Positions 9,359-20,620 of a DNA stretch of 64,000 bases are shown piece by piece (positions within the stretch are counted from its first letter, which is position 1; each line of letters begins with the position of its first letter). Made by a program: the position numbers and the translations under genes. Below the pieces are notes generated by a model that saw only the letters and a program-made list of their open reading frames with translations, did no database searches and was not told where the DNA came from. The DNA is from Inonotus obliquus (lineage: Eukaryota; Basidiomycota; Agaricomycetes; Hymenochaetales; Hymenochaetaceae): NCBI GenBank assembly GCA_032164295.1, contig JAJHTX010000007.1:1028501-1092500 (forward strand), written 5' to 3'.

Positions 9359-12300
9359 TTAATTCTTCGAAAGCCCCTGTAACTGCACGTAGTCATAATA
9401 CCCTCCCTTCGTAGCAATAAGTTGATCATGAGTCCCATACTCGCTCACTCGTCCATCCCTAAAGAAGTATCTAAAATAATCAAAGTCAGATGCATCGTGA
9501 GTACAACTACTCCCAGAGATAAAGAAGAAAGAACGTGAAGTTTCATAACTAGAGAAGACTTACATGCAATCAGCATTCTGAATCGTAGATAATCGATGAG
9601 CAATAGCAATAGTCGTTCGCCCTTTCGCAGCTTTATCTAAAGCTTCTTGGACAACTTTTTCAGAATTCGAATCTAATGCTGAAGTTGCTTCGTCTAGTAG
9701 GAGTAATTTTGGATTTCGCAGTAAAGCTCGAGCGATAGCGATTCGTTCTGTACGAGAGTAAGGAAGAGGGAAGAAAAGGTGGAAGGAGGGTGAGCAAGTG
9801 ATTCGCACTCTGGAGAGAATAGATATTCGGTGGAAGAACTTACGCTTCTGACCACCGGATAATTGTGAACCTTTACCACCGACGTTCGTATCAAAGCCCC
9901 TACAAGAGTAAATTCCTGTTAGTCACCGCACAATAGCAGATCAAACATAGCGTTCGAAGCTTACTGAGGAAGAGAAACGATAAAGTCAAGGATATTAGCA
10001 TCCCGACAAGCAGCTTCAATCTCTTCTTGTGTAACTTCATGATGCGGTTTTGTCGCTCCAAGTAAGATGTTAAAGCGAACAGTACCAGCGTAAAGTGTCT
10101 ATAAATCAGAAACAAACGTCAGCGGCAAGAATCATCAGAGGTAATGCTCAGTTAAGTACAGGTTCTTGTGATACGAGCGCAATGTTCTTTCGGTACTCCT
10201 GAACATTGAGCTTCGAGATGTCTTGTCCGTCGAACTATACAAAAATCATAAGACGAGTCCATATAAGATAGACTAAAAACACGACTCACGAAGATTTTGC
10301 CAGCCAATGGATCGTAGAATCGCTCAATAAGCTGGATGCTATAATTCCAGTCAGTGACCCCAGAAAACCCCGGAGAAATAGGAACTCACGTAGTACTCTT
10401 CCCACACCCAGAAGCACCAACGAGCGCAATATACGTCCCAGGTTTCACCTCGAGGTTCAAATCTCGAAGCACACGTACACCAGGACGAGTCGGATACCGG
10501 AAGTGTACATTTTCGAAAAGGACGTGGCCTTGCGGATCCTTCAGCAAAGCACCCTCCTTCGACTCAGCGTCGATCTCCGGTACAGAGTCGATTATCCTGA
10601 TAATATCGGACCCTGCGCCCTTCGCTGAAGAAATATCAGGTACGAATGAGAACACGTTTCCAGCTTGCACAGCACCGAAAGTGACGGACTACAGAACAAG
10701 TTAGTATATCTCCTCTGCTCTATAAAGAATAAAGGTTCACTTACGAAGACGCAAACAAAGAACGCTGTTGTTCCGAACTCGAGTCTGCTAACACCTTGTG
10801 AACCATACCAGAACACAAGAGCAATAACAAACATCGTCATCGCCTGTGAAGTAGCATAAAGTAGATTTGACCAGATAGCAACTCGGTTCGACCGTTTCAG
10901 AGGTTCTTCCAATGATTTACTGTAGATATTCAAGACATCCCTCTCGCGAGTCAATGATGCAACGGTACGAATAGCAGCTGCTGCTTCGCAAGCAATCTGG
11001 GCGGATTGCTCATGTGCCTTCTTGTTTTCTTGGTCTTTGAGTACAACGACACGCTTGAGCATACATGTAAGAAGGCAGTACCATTTTGATAGAAAAAAGA
11101 GGAAACATACCAGACGAATGTAACCGGCAGAAGTCAAAAGCGGCATACACGCAATACCGACGAGGGCAAGCTTCCATTCATAAATGAGACCGATGATAGA
11201 TCCACCAACGAGAGTAGCCATACTCTGGACGATGCTGCAAGGAATTCTTTAGGTCTCAGTTCATCGTGTGAATGAAAGAGGAAACGTACGCCCCAAGAGT
11301 AACTCCCGCAAGACCGTTGACCTTCTGTGGGTTATCACTCAAGCTCGCCGTAAGTGCACCGGTCTGAAAATAAGTTTTAGAGAGATTCGCACTCGCAATA
11401 CCAGTGAGATAAAAATACATACGCTGTTCTTGTCCTGATCGAAGAACTCGACTAGAAACTCTCCGTAAGGAAATCGTACCACCAACGAAAATATGTATAC
11501 GTACTGTCCTGGCGAAGAATAGCTTTGAACGTAAGCATCCTCAGCCTATTTGTCAGATTCGCAGCAGCAGCAGCGAACTCGTAGTTTTGGAAGCCAACGC
11601 AAACAGTTGACACCAATGCAATAAGGAAGAACCTAAATTGATATTCGTTAGTAGAAGGGAACGTCCGCGATGGGCTGAGTACGTACCATAAAGCGTTTCG
11701 ATCCCCCTTCCTTCGAAGTTCATCATTGTCACCAGTATCCTGGAAGGTTGTCACAGCAAGAGCTACCAATCGACGTCAGCAGTTGGACCGAAACCGTTTA
11801 CCGAAGACACGCACCATAAACGATACCGAACGCTGGGTACACCAGACCAGTCACTGATAATGAAAATAGTATCTCATCAGTAACTCCTCACTCATGAAAT
11901 GCAATAATAGGGGGAGCGTACAAATAGCGAAGATAGCTCCAATAGAGTACCTCTTCCACACATTCGACTGAAGAGCGCCAAACCTCCCGAAAAGATATAA
12001 AAGCGAGAAATCCTCCTCTTTGACCGGTTTCTCCTTTGCCCGTTGCTCAAGAATCTCACTTGCTAAAGAACGACCTGACTGTTTACGCCCAAGGGAAACC
12101 TCCTCTTCTGCCTCAGCCACAAAATCGCGCCTCGGACCCTTTTCGATTCCGCGCTGTCTATCAATTGATCCGGCAGTGTCGGATGACGATTCGTCCTCGA
12201 TCGTTTCTTCTGACTCGCGTAGCTTCTGTGCCTGCACAAGTCGAGCGTAATGTCCTTCCGGATTCTGCAGTAGTTCATTGTGCGTTCCGCGCTCGAGTAC

Positions 12301-14564
12301 AAGGCCTCCACCCATAACGTATATCTGATCTGCATTCTTAATCGTGGATAGACGGTGAGCAATGGTAATCGTCGTTCGACCTGTGGCAGCCTTGTCTAGG
12401 GCATCTTGTACAACACCCTCGCTCTGAGTATCCAAGGCGGACGTAGCTTCGTCGAGGAGTAAGATCTTCGGATCCGAGACAATTGCTCGAGCAATGGCGA
12501 TACGTTGCTTCTGTCCACCGCTGAGCAAGAACCCGCGTTCACCAACCATGGTGTCGTATCCAAGCGGAAGCTTCGAAACAAACCCATGGGCATTAGCCTT
12601 GATACATGCCTCCTTGATGAGTTCGAATTTCTCGTCTTCCGACGCATTCTCCCACTTCGTACCGATCAAGCCGTGAGCAACATTGCCTTTGATGGTCGTA
12701 GCGAACAAGACTGGCTCCTGTGATACCAATCCGATTTGCGAACGCAGAAAACTAAGATTGAGATCCCGCAGATTGATACCGTCAAGGAGTATGCGACCGT
12801 CCAATGGATCATAAAATCGCTCAACAAGTGACACAACAGTCGACTTTCCTGAACCCGAAGCACCAACAAGCGCGACTGTCTTGCCAGCAGGGAATGTGAG
12901 GTTAAGGTTCTTGACGATTTGCACATTAGGACGGGAGGGATGATTGAAGTCCACATTTTCAAACTCGATTTTCCCACTGACGTGTTCAGGCTTGAGTCCT
13001 CCTTCGTCCTCCGTGTCAATCGGTGGGACTCTATCAAGCGTCGCCCAAATTTTTCCTGCAGCACCACGGCCATGCGAAAGAGCTGACAAGCAAGGATCAG
13101 GCTTATAAAATTAGCACTAAAGAATTACACACCTTGCATCTCGGGAGCCAACATTGCCAGTGACAAAGATCCGATAAGAATCGCGATGATCACGCTAACG
13201 ACGACACCAACATCAGCGTGCCCTTGAATAATCAACGTCGTTCCGAAGGAAAAGGCCAGACCATACGATGAATATATCACGAAAAAGAAGAATGCGAGAC
13301 CAATACCATGGAAAATGGCAGACTTCACATCCACAGCGTGGGATTGCCAAATATGACTGTCGTAAATATTCGACAAGATCACCTGGGTGCCGAAAGCTTC
13401 GGTCGTGCGGATTGTGGAAATGACTTCCTCGGCTACGGTACCTCCCTCTGCTACGTGCTTCAAGGAGCGCTGCATGTATCTTGCGATAAACGTATTCATG
13501 ATGCCACCGGCTATGGCGATGCACGGTAGTATGGAGGTTAGTGCCAGGGCAAGGCGCCAGGATCTAGCAAAGGCGACGATGAAACCAGTAATAAACGATC
13601 CTATGAATTGGACAACTATGGCGACCTTCTCCGAAATACCCATCTGAATCAAATCTAAGTAAAAGCATGAAGATCAGCGACTCCGAATGCGAGCTAAATA
13701 ATCGCACTCACGAGTATCCGTTTGGATACGAGATGCAATCTCTCCCGCTCCAACATTATCAAAGAAGGCAATGTCCTGACGCAATATGGCTTTCAAATAC
13801 GCGTCTCGGATGCGCTTCGAGTTGACCTCGCCCGTGTATACCCAAATGTACATGTACACGAACGTGCATACGAGAATTCCAATACCAATGTAGACGAAGT
13901 ACGCATTGAGGGATGCGATACGTCGGAAACTCGCTCCGGACTGCTCGACCTGTTCGATTGTGGACGCTCCGTCGCTAAGTCCTTCTACGGCACCACCGAA
14001 TTCGATGAAAGCCTTTGTAAGGTTACCGAAGATGATACTCATCAGAGGCTACAATCGATATGAATACGATTACAAAGATATCAGGGAGGAATCTCACCTG
14101 TGCGGCGCCTGCGCCTGCGGCAGCTACAAGGCCGATGAAATTAATGAAGAGCTCGAACTTTGTCGAAAACCTATAAATCGTGGTGGGTTAGGTAAGGACG
14201 GGAAACCAGTTACGCAGAAACGAAGCCCGCAATGTCATCTCCAATGCGTCAAAAAGTTACGAGAGAATACTAGTACTGACCTGAAGAGCGAAGCGAAGCC
14301 TATCTCTTTCGTGTCACTATCATCCGCCTTGAGCCCAAACCCACTAGGCGCGACATCATCGGCATTCTTTTCATCCACATCTGCCGCCTCAGCAATAGAC
14401 TTCCGTTTCGAAAACCAACTCCGCCTCGAAGAAGATTTGACGGGATCTTCTATTAACAGTGATGGCGAAGGTGGATGTAGAGGAGGAGATGGATTCTGCT
14501 TTTCATCGGCGTCGGCAGACTTGTCTGAAATGGTACCCGCTGTATCTAGTCTTGAGAAAAACAT
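9359..14564 (-). CDS. ABCB full-size multidrug/peptide exporter, copy 1
   Basis: ATP-driven exporter of the ABCB (P-glycoprotein/Ste6/Pmd1) group with layout TMD1-NBD1-TMD2-NBD2, about 1,300 aa. After an ~85-residue Ser/Lys-rich cytosolic N-terminus (start [10 protein letters not shown] at 14564) comes FSTKFELF, then TMD1 (about 14200-13125). NBD1 spans about 13060-12250 with Walker [10 protein letters not shown], signature LSGGQKQR, Walker [12 protein letters not shown] and H-loop AHRLST. TMD2 follows (11850-10700). NBD2 (10560-9570) has [28 protein letters not shown] and AHRLST. All catalytic residues are intact and no stop interrupts the exons, so the gene looks functional. More than a dozen short introns are needed. 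It is a paralogue of 49956-55112 in opposite orientation, nearly identical from about 11845 to 9845. A transposon insertion ends about 220 bp upstream of the start codon and may have altered its promoter. Confidence 0.92.
9845..11845 (-). repeat. Near-identical inverted block shared with ABC copy 2 (copy 1 side)
   Basis: Exons and introns here match 52672-54680 on the other strand with only a handful of substitutions by eye. For instance, a whole exon-intron stretch from 11769 to 11452 reads the same in both. Outside the block, introns of the two genes differ strongly. This is the copy 1 arm of a likely gene-conversion tract. Confidence 0.8.
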
Positions 14565-14783
14565 TGTAGTCGTCGAGAATCGTATAGAAGAAAAAAGAAG
14601 GGTGAGGAAAAAGGCCTTACCATAGTCCACCTGTGCTTCAAGAAAACATCAAAATAAGGCTTATTCCCCATTAACCAGCTCTCCCGGGCCTCTCGTTACT
14701 CGTCGATCGTAGGAGGAAGAGAAGATGATCGATAAGATAAGATTAAGTTTATCTATCTACACGTGTCATCTGTCCCCCCGTTC
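14565..14783 (-). promoter_or_regulatory. Remaining promoter and leader of ABC copy 1
   Basis: About 220 bp separate the start codon from the transposon. The first ~60 bp upstream of the ATG (CT-rich leader, then CGATTCTCG) resemble the leader of copy 2 at 49890-49950. The AT-rich TATA-like stretch seen upstream of copy 2 has no obvious counterpart here. Confidence 0.5.
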
Positions 14784-14790
14784 TTGGAAG
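14784..14790. repeat. Target-site duplication TTGGAAG, left side of outer element
   Basis: TTGGAAG directly precedes the terminal TGGGGAGTGG at 14791, and the same seven bases directly follow the terminal CCACTCCCCA ending at 21892 (21893-21899). This pairing defines the outer transposon. Confidence 0.8.
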
Positions 14791-14869
14791 TGGGGAGTGG
14801 CAATCTCCAAGTGCCGCGCGAGCCCCCTTTTTTTCAAGCGGAGTTGTAACATCTACCATATATGGTAAG
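14791..14869 (+). repeat. Type-1 terminal segment of outer element (left)
   Basis: About 79 bp are shared in inverted orientation with 21427-21503: the TGGGGAGTGGCAATC terminus, AAGTGCCGCG(C/T)GAG, a T6-7 run, a CAAGCGGAG-like stretch and an ACCATATATGGT palindrome. Beyond this point I see no similarity between the two. Confidence 0.75.
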
Positions 14870-15427
14870 AAACAGCAATCCATATTTACCGCCTTTCGAT
14901 ACAATGTACCAATCCTTCATGAGACCAGATAATTAGCATTTTATGAGAAATATACCAGAGAATTAAATAAAGACATTCACTTGATATGATACTAGACAAA
15001 TTAAGACCAAAATGAGCATACATAGCATGTTTTATTGTAGATTATTACCGGTCAACAGTACTTATGGTCTTGAACAAGGTCTTTGGTGATGTTGCTGGTT
15101 ATTCATTTGTATACACAGTGACTTTCTAATATGAATATATCAGAAGCATACTATCCACTGTATTTTAAAGCTTGCTAAACTGATTCCTTGATGTAGATGG
15201 TGTCACTGTATGCATCTCTGAGAAAGACTAAGATAAGCACTATGCAGTATCATTGATGGCATTTTTGGAGCTTGTACAGGTACCCTGGTATATTTACTTG
15301 ATTTATCAAATGGATTTTGTGCTTACAGACATTTTGCAATATTTTCTTGCATTATTGCTCTTTTGCTGGTTCGTGCACCCATACAAATGCAATGTCACGT
15401 GACAGAGTTTTCCTTTATTCGGTGAGA

Positions 15428-15434
15428 TTCAATG
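15428..15434. repeat. Target-site duplication TTCAATG, left side of inner element
   Basis: TTCAATG precedes the inner terminus at 15435 and recurs at 21504-21510 just after the other terminus. With the adjacent A it can be read as the 8-bp duplication ATTCAATG. A 7-bp reading is consistent with both elements. Confidence 0.8.
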
Positions 15435-15830
15435 TGGGGAGTGGCAATCCCCGTTTGAAAAGCGAGACTTCTCACGGTCCATGCCGAGCCATGCCGGCAT
15501 TCGCTTATGCTTAAGCGCTTCCCGGTTTTTGAGATTCAATGAGAAACAAATTCGATTTCGTGTCCCCACTTCCACAATGCAGAAATTACTTGAACAAAGG
15601 GTGTATACTATGTTTTCAATATCAAGGAATGTGTTTCTGTAAAAAAAATCAGTTTCCTACAAAAATTCATTGAGATATGGCCTATAGTAAGGCCATATCT
15701 AAGGAACTAAGCAAATCCTTAAGAATTTTTTCTTAACAAAATTTAGATATTCATTAGAAAATACCACCTGTGCATTTTCATGGCTGTTGTTGAAGAATTC
15801 GTTGAGTTCTGAGATTTGAAGTAGTGGATT
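15435..15830 (+). repeat. Type-2 terminal segment of inner element (left), ~390 bp
   Basis: This segment matches 21520-21892 in inverted orientation at moderate identity, clearest at the outer 100 bp and around a shared block that includes AGTTCCTTAGATATG. Both copies keep a stem-loop CGCTTA-TGCT-TAAGCG (15502-15517 and 21810-21825). Confidence 0.75.
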
Positions 15831-16007
15831 CGCTTCTTGACAGGATAAGGAATAAAGCGGGCACGTGACTGATAGAAGCTTTGGTTGAACTTCGGACTGA
15901 CCCCCAAACTGAGCAAAGACACAACGCAAAATCATCAAGAAAACAAAATGTATGTAAAATACTTTTTATTGATGCACTTGAGTGATAATATACATATTTT
16001 CGAGTAG

Positions 16008-18947
16008 ATGGCACATGTTGAACGTTCAGCAAAGCAGAAACTCATACTTGAGACTGCTCGAATCGAATGACTGGCAAAGATTCGAACTACAGGGAAAGAA
16101 AATGGGTCAAAAAAAGGGACCAGGGCTTCAAAACGAAAGATTACCAAGCTCACCACTGCATTGCAGAGGTCAGAGAGCCGCGTCCTCGAGATTCGACAGG
16201 CGGTCGCGGACCATGAAGCTGCGAACGAAGCCCTAGAAGAGGCTGTTGAGTCACTTACATCGAAAAATGAGAGCTTGCGCACGCACCTGGAAGAAGCACA
16301 ACACTCCCTATCTCTCACAGCGGATCGACTTGTCAAGGCGCGCAAACTCTCAGTGACTTCACACCAAAAGACACGCGATGCACGCAAGGCAATCGGACGA
16401 CTACGCAATGCAAGAAATCAACTAACGGATCAGATGGAATCAAGAGAAAGTGAACTTACCGGTCTTGATACACAGGCCCGTGCGCTGCAATCACAGCTGC
16501 AATCGTGCCTGTCTGCCCTCGAGCTGGCCAATCGAATGGCCAGCTGTGAATTTTCTGCTCGGACTGCTGCTGATTTAGACAAGCAGCTTGCCATTCAGCA
16601 AGCCGCTTGTCTAAAGCAGGAGCTGCAACACAGCAACAGTCAGTACACAAAAAAAATGACGCACCTACGAGTTCGACACGCCCTATCAAACCATCGCCTT
16701 CATGTGAAGCTTTCCCGATTAAAGAAGAGGAATCGTCAGCTCCAGACATTCAAAAAGAAAGTAATCGAAAATATTCGACTTACACAGTCTGGTGTCTACA
16801 GGCCTCCTGTCCGTACGTTAATCCGTCGCATTGCATCACTTGGATGCCCCATTACAAAGTGTCGATCCATATTTGCGGAAGTCCTCAAGTTCCTAAGCAA
16901 AATGATCGGTGTCAGCCCTACCCGCCGAAAGAAGAAAATCCACTTACCAAGTACCTGAACTATCAGCAGGATAATAGGTGAGGGGAACGTCGCCTCGAAG
17001 CTTCAGCTCGCCCATGAACTGAAAACGACAAAAGGTAAGTCAGTTCGATTCCAGTTATCTAAATAATACAGGACTTACCTTTGTACCACAGGATTCACAA
17101 CAGGCGGTGATGGTACCACCAATAAGAACCAGAACTTCGAATCTATGCACTTCAATGTGCAGATACCCGGTATGTATTTCGAAGACAAGCTTTTCCCAAG
17201 TCTTTCTGAGAGCGACTTGTCGATAGGTGCTGGGCCTGTGGTTCGGTTTGGCGAAGTCCGATTGTCAGCAAATCACCGTGCAGAAACACAAATGAAGGGG
17301 GACACTCACCTGATGCAAGAGCTCGTCGATCTCTACAAAGCCAGCCCTCTGGAAAGGGCCGGCGATGCAGCGTCCGTACCCTATACCATCAGTACACTGG
17401 CTGTGAAGTACCACGGCTCACACGGAGACCACGCGGAAGACCAGAAAGCCAAGCATCGGCTTTTGGCTTCCTGGAAGTCAGAGATGTCTCTGCGCGGCCT
17501 GGGTGCACAGCATCTCATTTTGTTGCCTGAGGAACAAAGAAATGCGGTTTTTTTTGAGGAACGCAAGAAAATGATACTGGAGACTGGTGGAGAATTAGTT
17601 TGGGCTGCACTGAGCGAAGAAGAAAAGAAAAAATTGGACTTGTCTGTTATGAATCGAGTGGCCCGGCTACTTGGAGATGTGGCGATACGCGAGCTTCCGG
17701 AACAGGAGAGACGGCGATTCCTCTTATTCGCTTGGAGCGGCTGTGGAATGCATAAGGATCTGAATGCAGTAAAGGGTGGCGACTCAGCTATGCGTGAGGA
17801 GTGGAAGAAACATGCGATCTCACCTCGTCTGCTTGCCAACAGAGACAATGCCGCCACCATCCACCTAGCCGAGTTAGAATTGGAAGACGACGATGACAAT
17901 GGTCTCGAGGTCAGGGGGTGTGAAGCTTGCAAGCCTGATAGGGGCACTCCTAAATCACAAGGATGACAAGAAAGGTGAGTCTATACTCAGCTAGGATCTA
18001 TTCTATAGGTACTTACTCGAGTCTTGTGTCCAGGACAGCACCATGTGTTTCGTGACCACGCTATCCGCAAGATAGGCCAGCCAATTACCTTCCCCGACAC
18101 ATCGAACACACGCTATTCATCATATCTTGATGCTGCGGCGGAGATACTGGCCCGACTCGATTTCTACATCGACTATATGCAACTCATTCGCTTTTCAAAG
18201 GAAAAACCGGGGCTCAATCACCTTGAAAGCAATGTAAAGGAAGGACTGGAGGACCCACCAACATTGACAGAATTGGCCTGTCTTGCCCTGTACCGAGAAG
18301 CCGTGTCCATCCCATTCATCTCCGCCATTCGCAGTACTGGCCTTGAGGACGTAAACGCACTCACTCTTGGTCCCCTACTTCAGCAAGTCCGCGAACACAT
18401 CAGAAAATTAATCGACTCACTGGAAGTAATTCTTTCAGCCAAGTCCGTTTCGCAAGAGGCGACCTTGGGTGGAAATGAGTCCTGGAACCGGGCTGATACA
18501 ATCAACGCGATTCATGTACTCATTGCTGAATCGAGGCTCCCAAAGATTATGGACCTAATGAGGGCATTTCTTATAGGAGCCTTGGAGACCTGGGAGAGGT
18601 TCTCATCAGAATTCGCAGAAGACGGAATAATAGCGGGACTTACAGATGAGGAACGTCAGCTGGCATGGATGCCAGCTACGAATGATGCGAACGAGGGAGC
18701 TCTTGGCTCATTCAGGGTGTTCGCCCGGCGGAATCCCAGCGGCACCACTAAACTATTCAATTCGCTATTCAGATACCGAAAGAATGACACCGAAACATTT
18801 ATTGAGAAGACACTTACAGATGAGGACCATCAAACCTTCCTCCGAAAATGAGCACGCGAAGAAGACGAGATGGGACTTGATAGGAAGCGTCGGCGCGAAA
18901 TCAGTGACGAGCGCATGGTAGAGGCTGGTGAAAGGCAGGAACGCTGA
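16008..18947 (+). pseudogene. Degraded hAT-like transposase with coiled-coil N-terminus
   Basis: One long frame encodes a protein of roughly 900 aa. It starts MAHVERSAKQKLILETARIE, runs through a heptad-rich coiled coil (about 16160-16800), then a transposase-like core. Introns 17035-17091 and about 17970-18033 fit GT-AG. Visible motifs are Asp in GGDGTTNKN (17109), Asp in HGDHAED (17427), CGMHKDLN (CxxH-like, 17742-17765) and PATNDANEGALGSF with Glu at 18693. Their order resembles the D-D-CxxH-E layout of hAT transposases. Lesions are TGA at 16068-16070, 16956-16958 and 18849-18851, each followed by further family-like sequence in the same frame, and a frameshift near 17905-17915, after which the expected GGVKLASLIGALLNHKDDKK is in another frame. 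From memory the protein matches a large multi-copy Agaricomycete family annotated as hypothetical; naming it a transposase is inference from motifs and from its place between terminal repeats. Confidence 0.72.
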
Positions 18948-18959
18948 ATGTGCGAGAAC

Positions 18960-20620
18960 GCGGCCGGTATCAGAAATACCGGACGAGGGGGGTACGATTT
19001 AGATGCGTTGGGAGGGCCGGTACGTGGCGGTACTAAGTCGTACAGTCACAGACAAGTCGTCAAGAGAGAATAGTAGGGCCTGGCTGGATTGATGAGGACG
19101 GGAGACTATAGGTGACCGCTCAAGAGGAGAGGTATCAGGAGACGATCAATACCGGGACGAATCCGTCGATACCGAGTCGTCTGGTGTCCGGTATTACGGT
19201 AGAGAGAACAAAGCAGTAGAGGAGGCGAGCTGAGGAAGCGTTTCTGATGGGACTGGTCGTGAGAAGAGAGACGGGGGCGACGAAGACGAGAACAACGACT
19301 ACCGGTATCGGTACCGGGGACTACGAGACGAGACGAACGAACGGGGACGTGAACGAGATGAGCAAAACCCGGACCTTCACTCTGGAAGTTCCTCTCAGAT
19401 TAGCTGGTTTGCTACAGTAGAACATGCAGGCTATAAATACCATAATACCGTAGCCATTCAAGATACCAAATGGGGGGTTTTTACAAGTCGAATCGTACCG
19501 TAATCCGGTACAAGAAATGGAACATAAGGTCGAATTGAATGTAAAATTACAATCAGGGGAAACATAAGATGATGAATGAATAAGAAGTTTTATCAGGGGG
19601 TAGCTAAGAATAGGGTGGGACGAGACAAGAACCCAATGAAAACTCACGACGAGTGATACCGAGGTAGGGCGGCGATACCGACGTCGACCAGCGCTAAATT
19701 AAGGACGTGTCTCAAGCTACCGCATGGGCGCTCCTGGCGATGTCCCTGTCGTAGGAGAAGCACGTCATCCTGATTTACCTTTGTTCCAGTATCATGATCC
19801 GTGCGGCGTCAGTCTGGGCGTCTACCGATCGATCGGACAGCGTGCTCCGATGTTGACGTGTCGGTACAACCCAACCTTGGCAATGGGGTACTCTACCGTT
19901 CGGTACCAATCAGTACCCTGGGATCGTCCCTGAGCATCGCTCTAGCCCCTCGATATCGACCGGTACGCGTCGCCTGACTCGACTGGGCATTGCTTGGCTT
20001 CCCCTCCGAGTCGGATCGATGGCCTCCTCCGAGATCGAAGCAGCGTACGGTGGACTTGATTCATTTCCCAACCTTCCTCTCGACGTAGATCTCCGATGGC
20101 GTGGTCTCGACCTAGCACACGTAACGAACTCCGGTACCGGAGCGGACCATCGGTATCAACACCGGTATCGTCGGTATCGATGCATGGCGGTTCGGAAGGG
20201 CATACCGTCGGGCTTGGAACCTCGACCATGATCCAACTCTTCGCAGCAACGTATGGCAGACCGAGTGCAGCTTTGTGAGCCTTTTTCTATGGTATGGGCT
20301 GTCGAGGGCGTAGTATCGACTAGGTGTGGAGTATTAAGCGTCGGTATCAGGACGGGTGGACGGTACGGTATCGGTATCATCGGTATCGAAGTCTGGTGGT
20401 TCGGTACTATGATGGAAGACGGGCGTAGGGATTGGTGATTCGGTATTGGCGCAGAAGTGGACCAGTTCTCAATCGCTCTCAGCCTTGTCGAATCGCAGAA
20501 GCCTCGTACTTTGTTGGAACCGCAGGCGTAGATAGGACGGCAGAAGTACCGTGGTCCGAAGAGAAGTAAGAAGCGGTAGAATCGCAGAATTAAGCCCATA
20601 TCGATCGTAGCCTCCGGTAT
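18960..20620. repeat. Array of CGGTA/TACCG motifs inside the inner transposon
   Basis: By eye I count about 38 copies of CGGTA or its complement TACCG in 1.66 kb, often extended to CGGTATC or CCGGTAC, with tight clusters at 19300-19315, 20130-20180 and 20340-20405. About three would be expected by chance. Both orientations occur. There is no convincing coding frame. The position, between the transposase gene and the right terminus, suggests subterminal binding sites for the transposase, as known for hAT elements such as Ac; this is inference. Confidence 0.7.

Noticed and set aside
9359..14564. ABC copy 1 as a pseudogene because of the nearby transposon
   Set aside because: All exons join in frame and every Walker, signature and H-loop motif is intact, so there is no evidence of coding decay.
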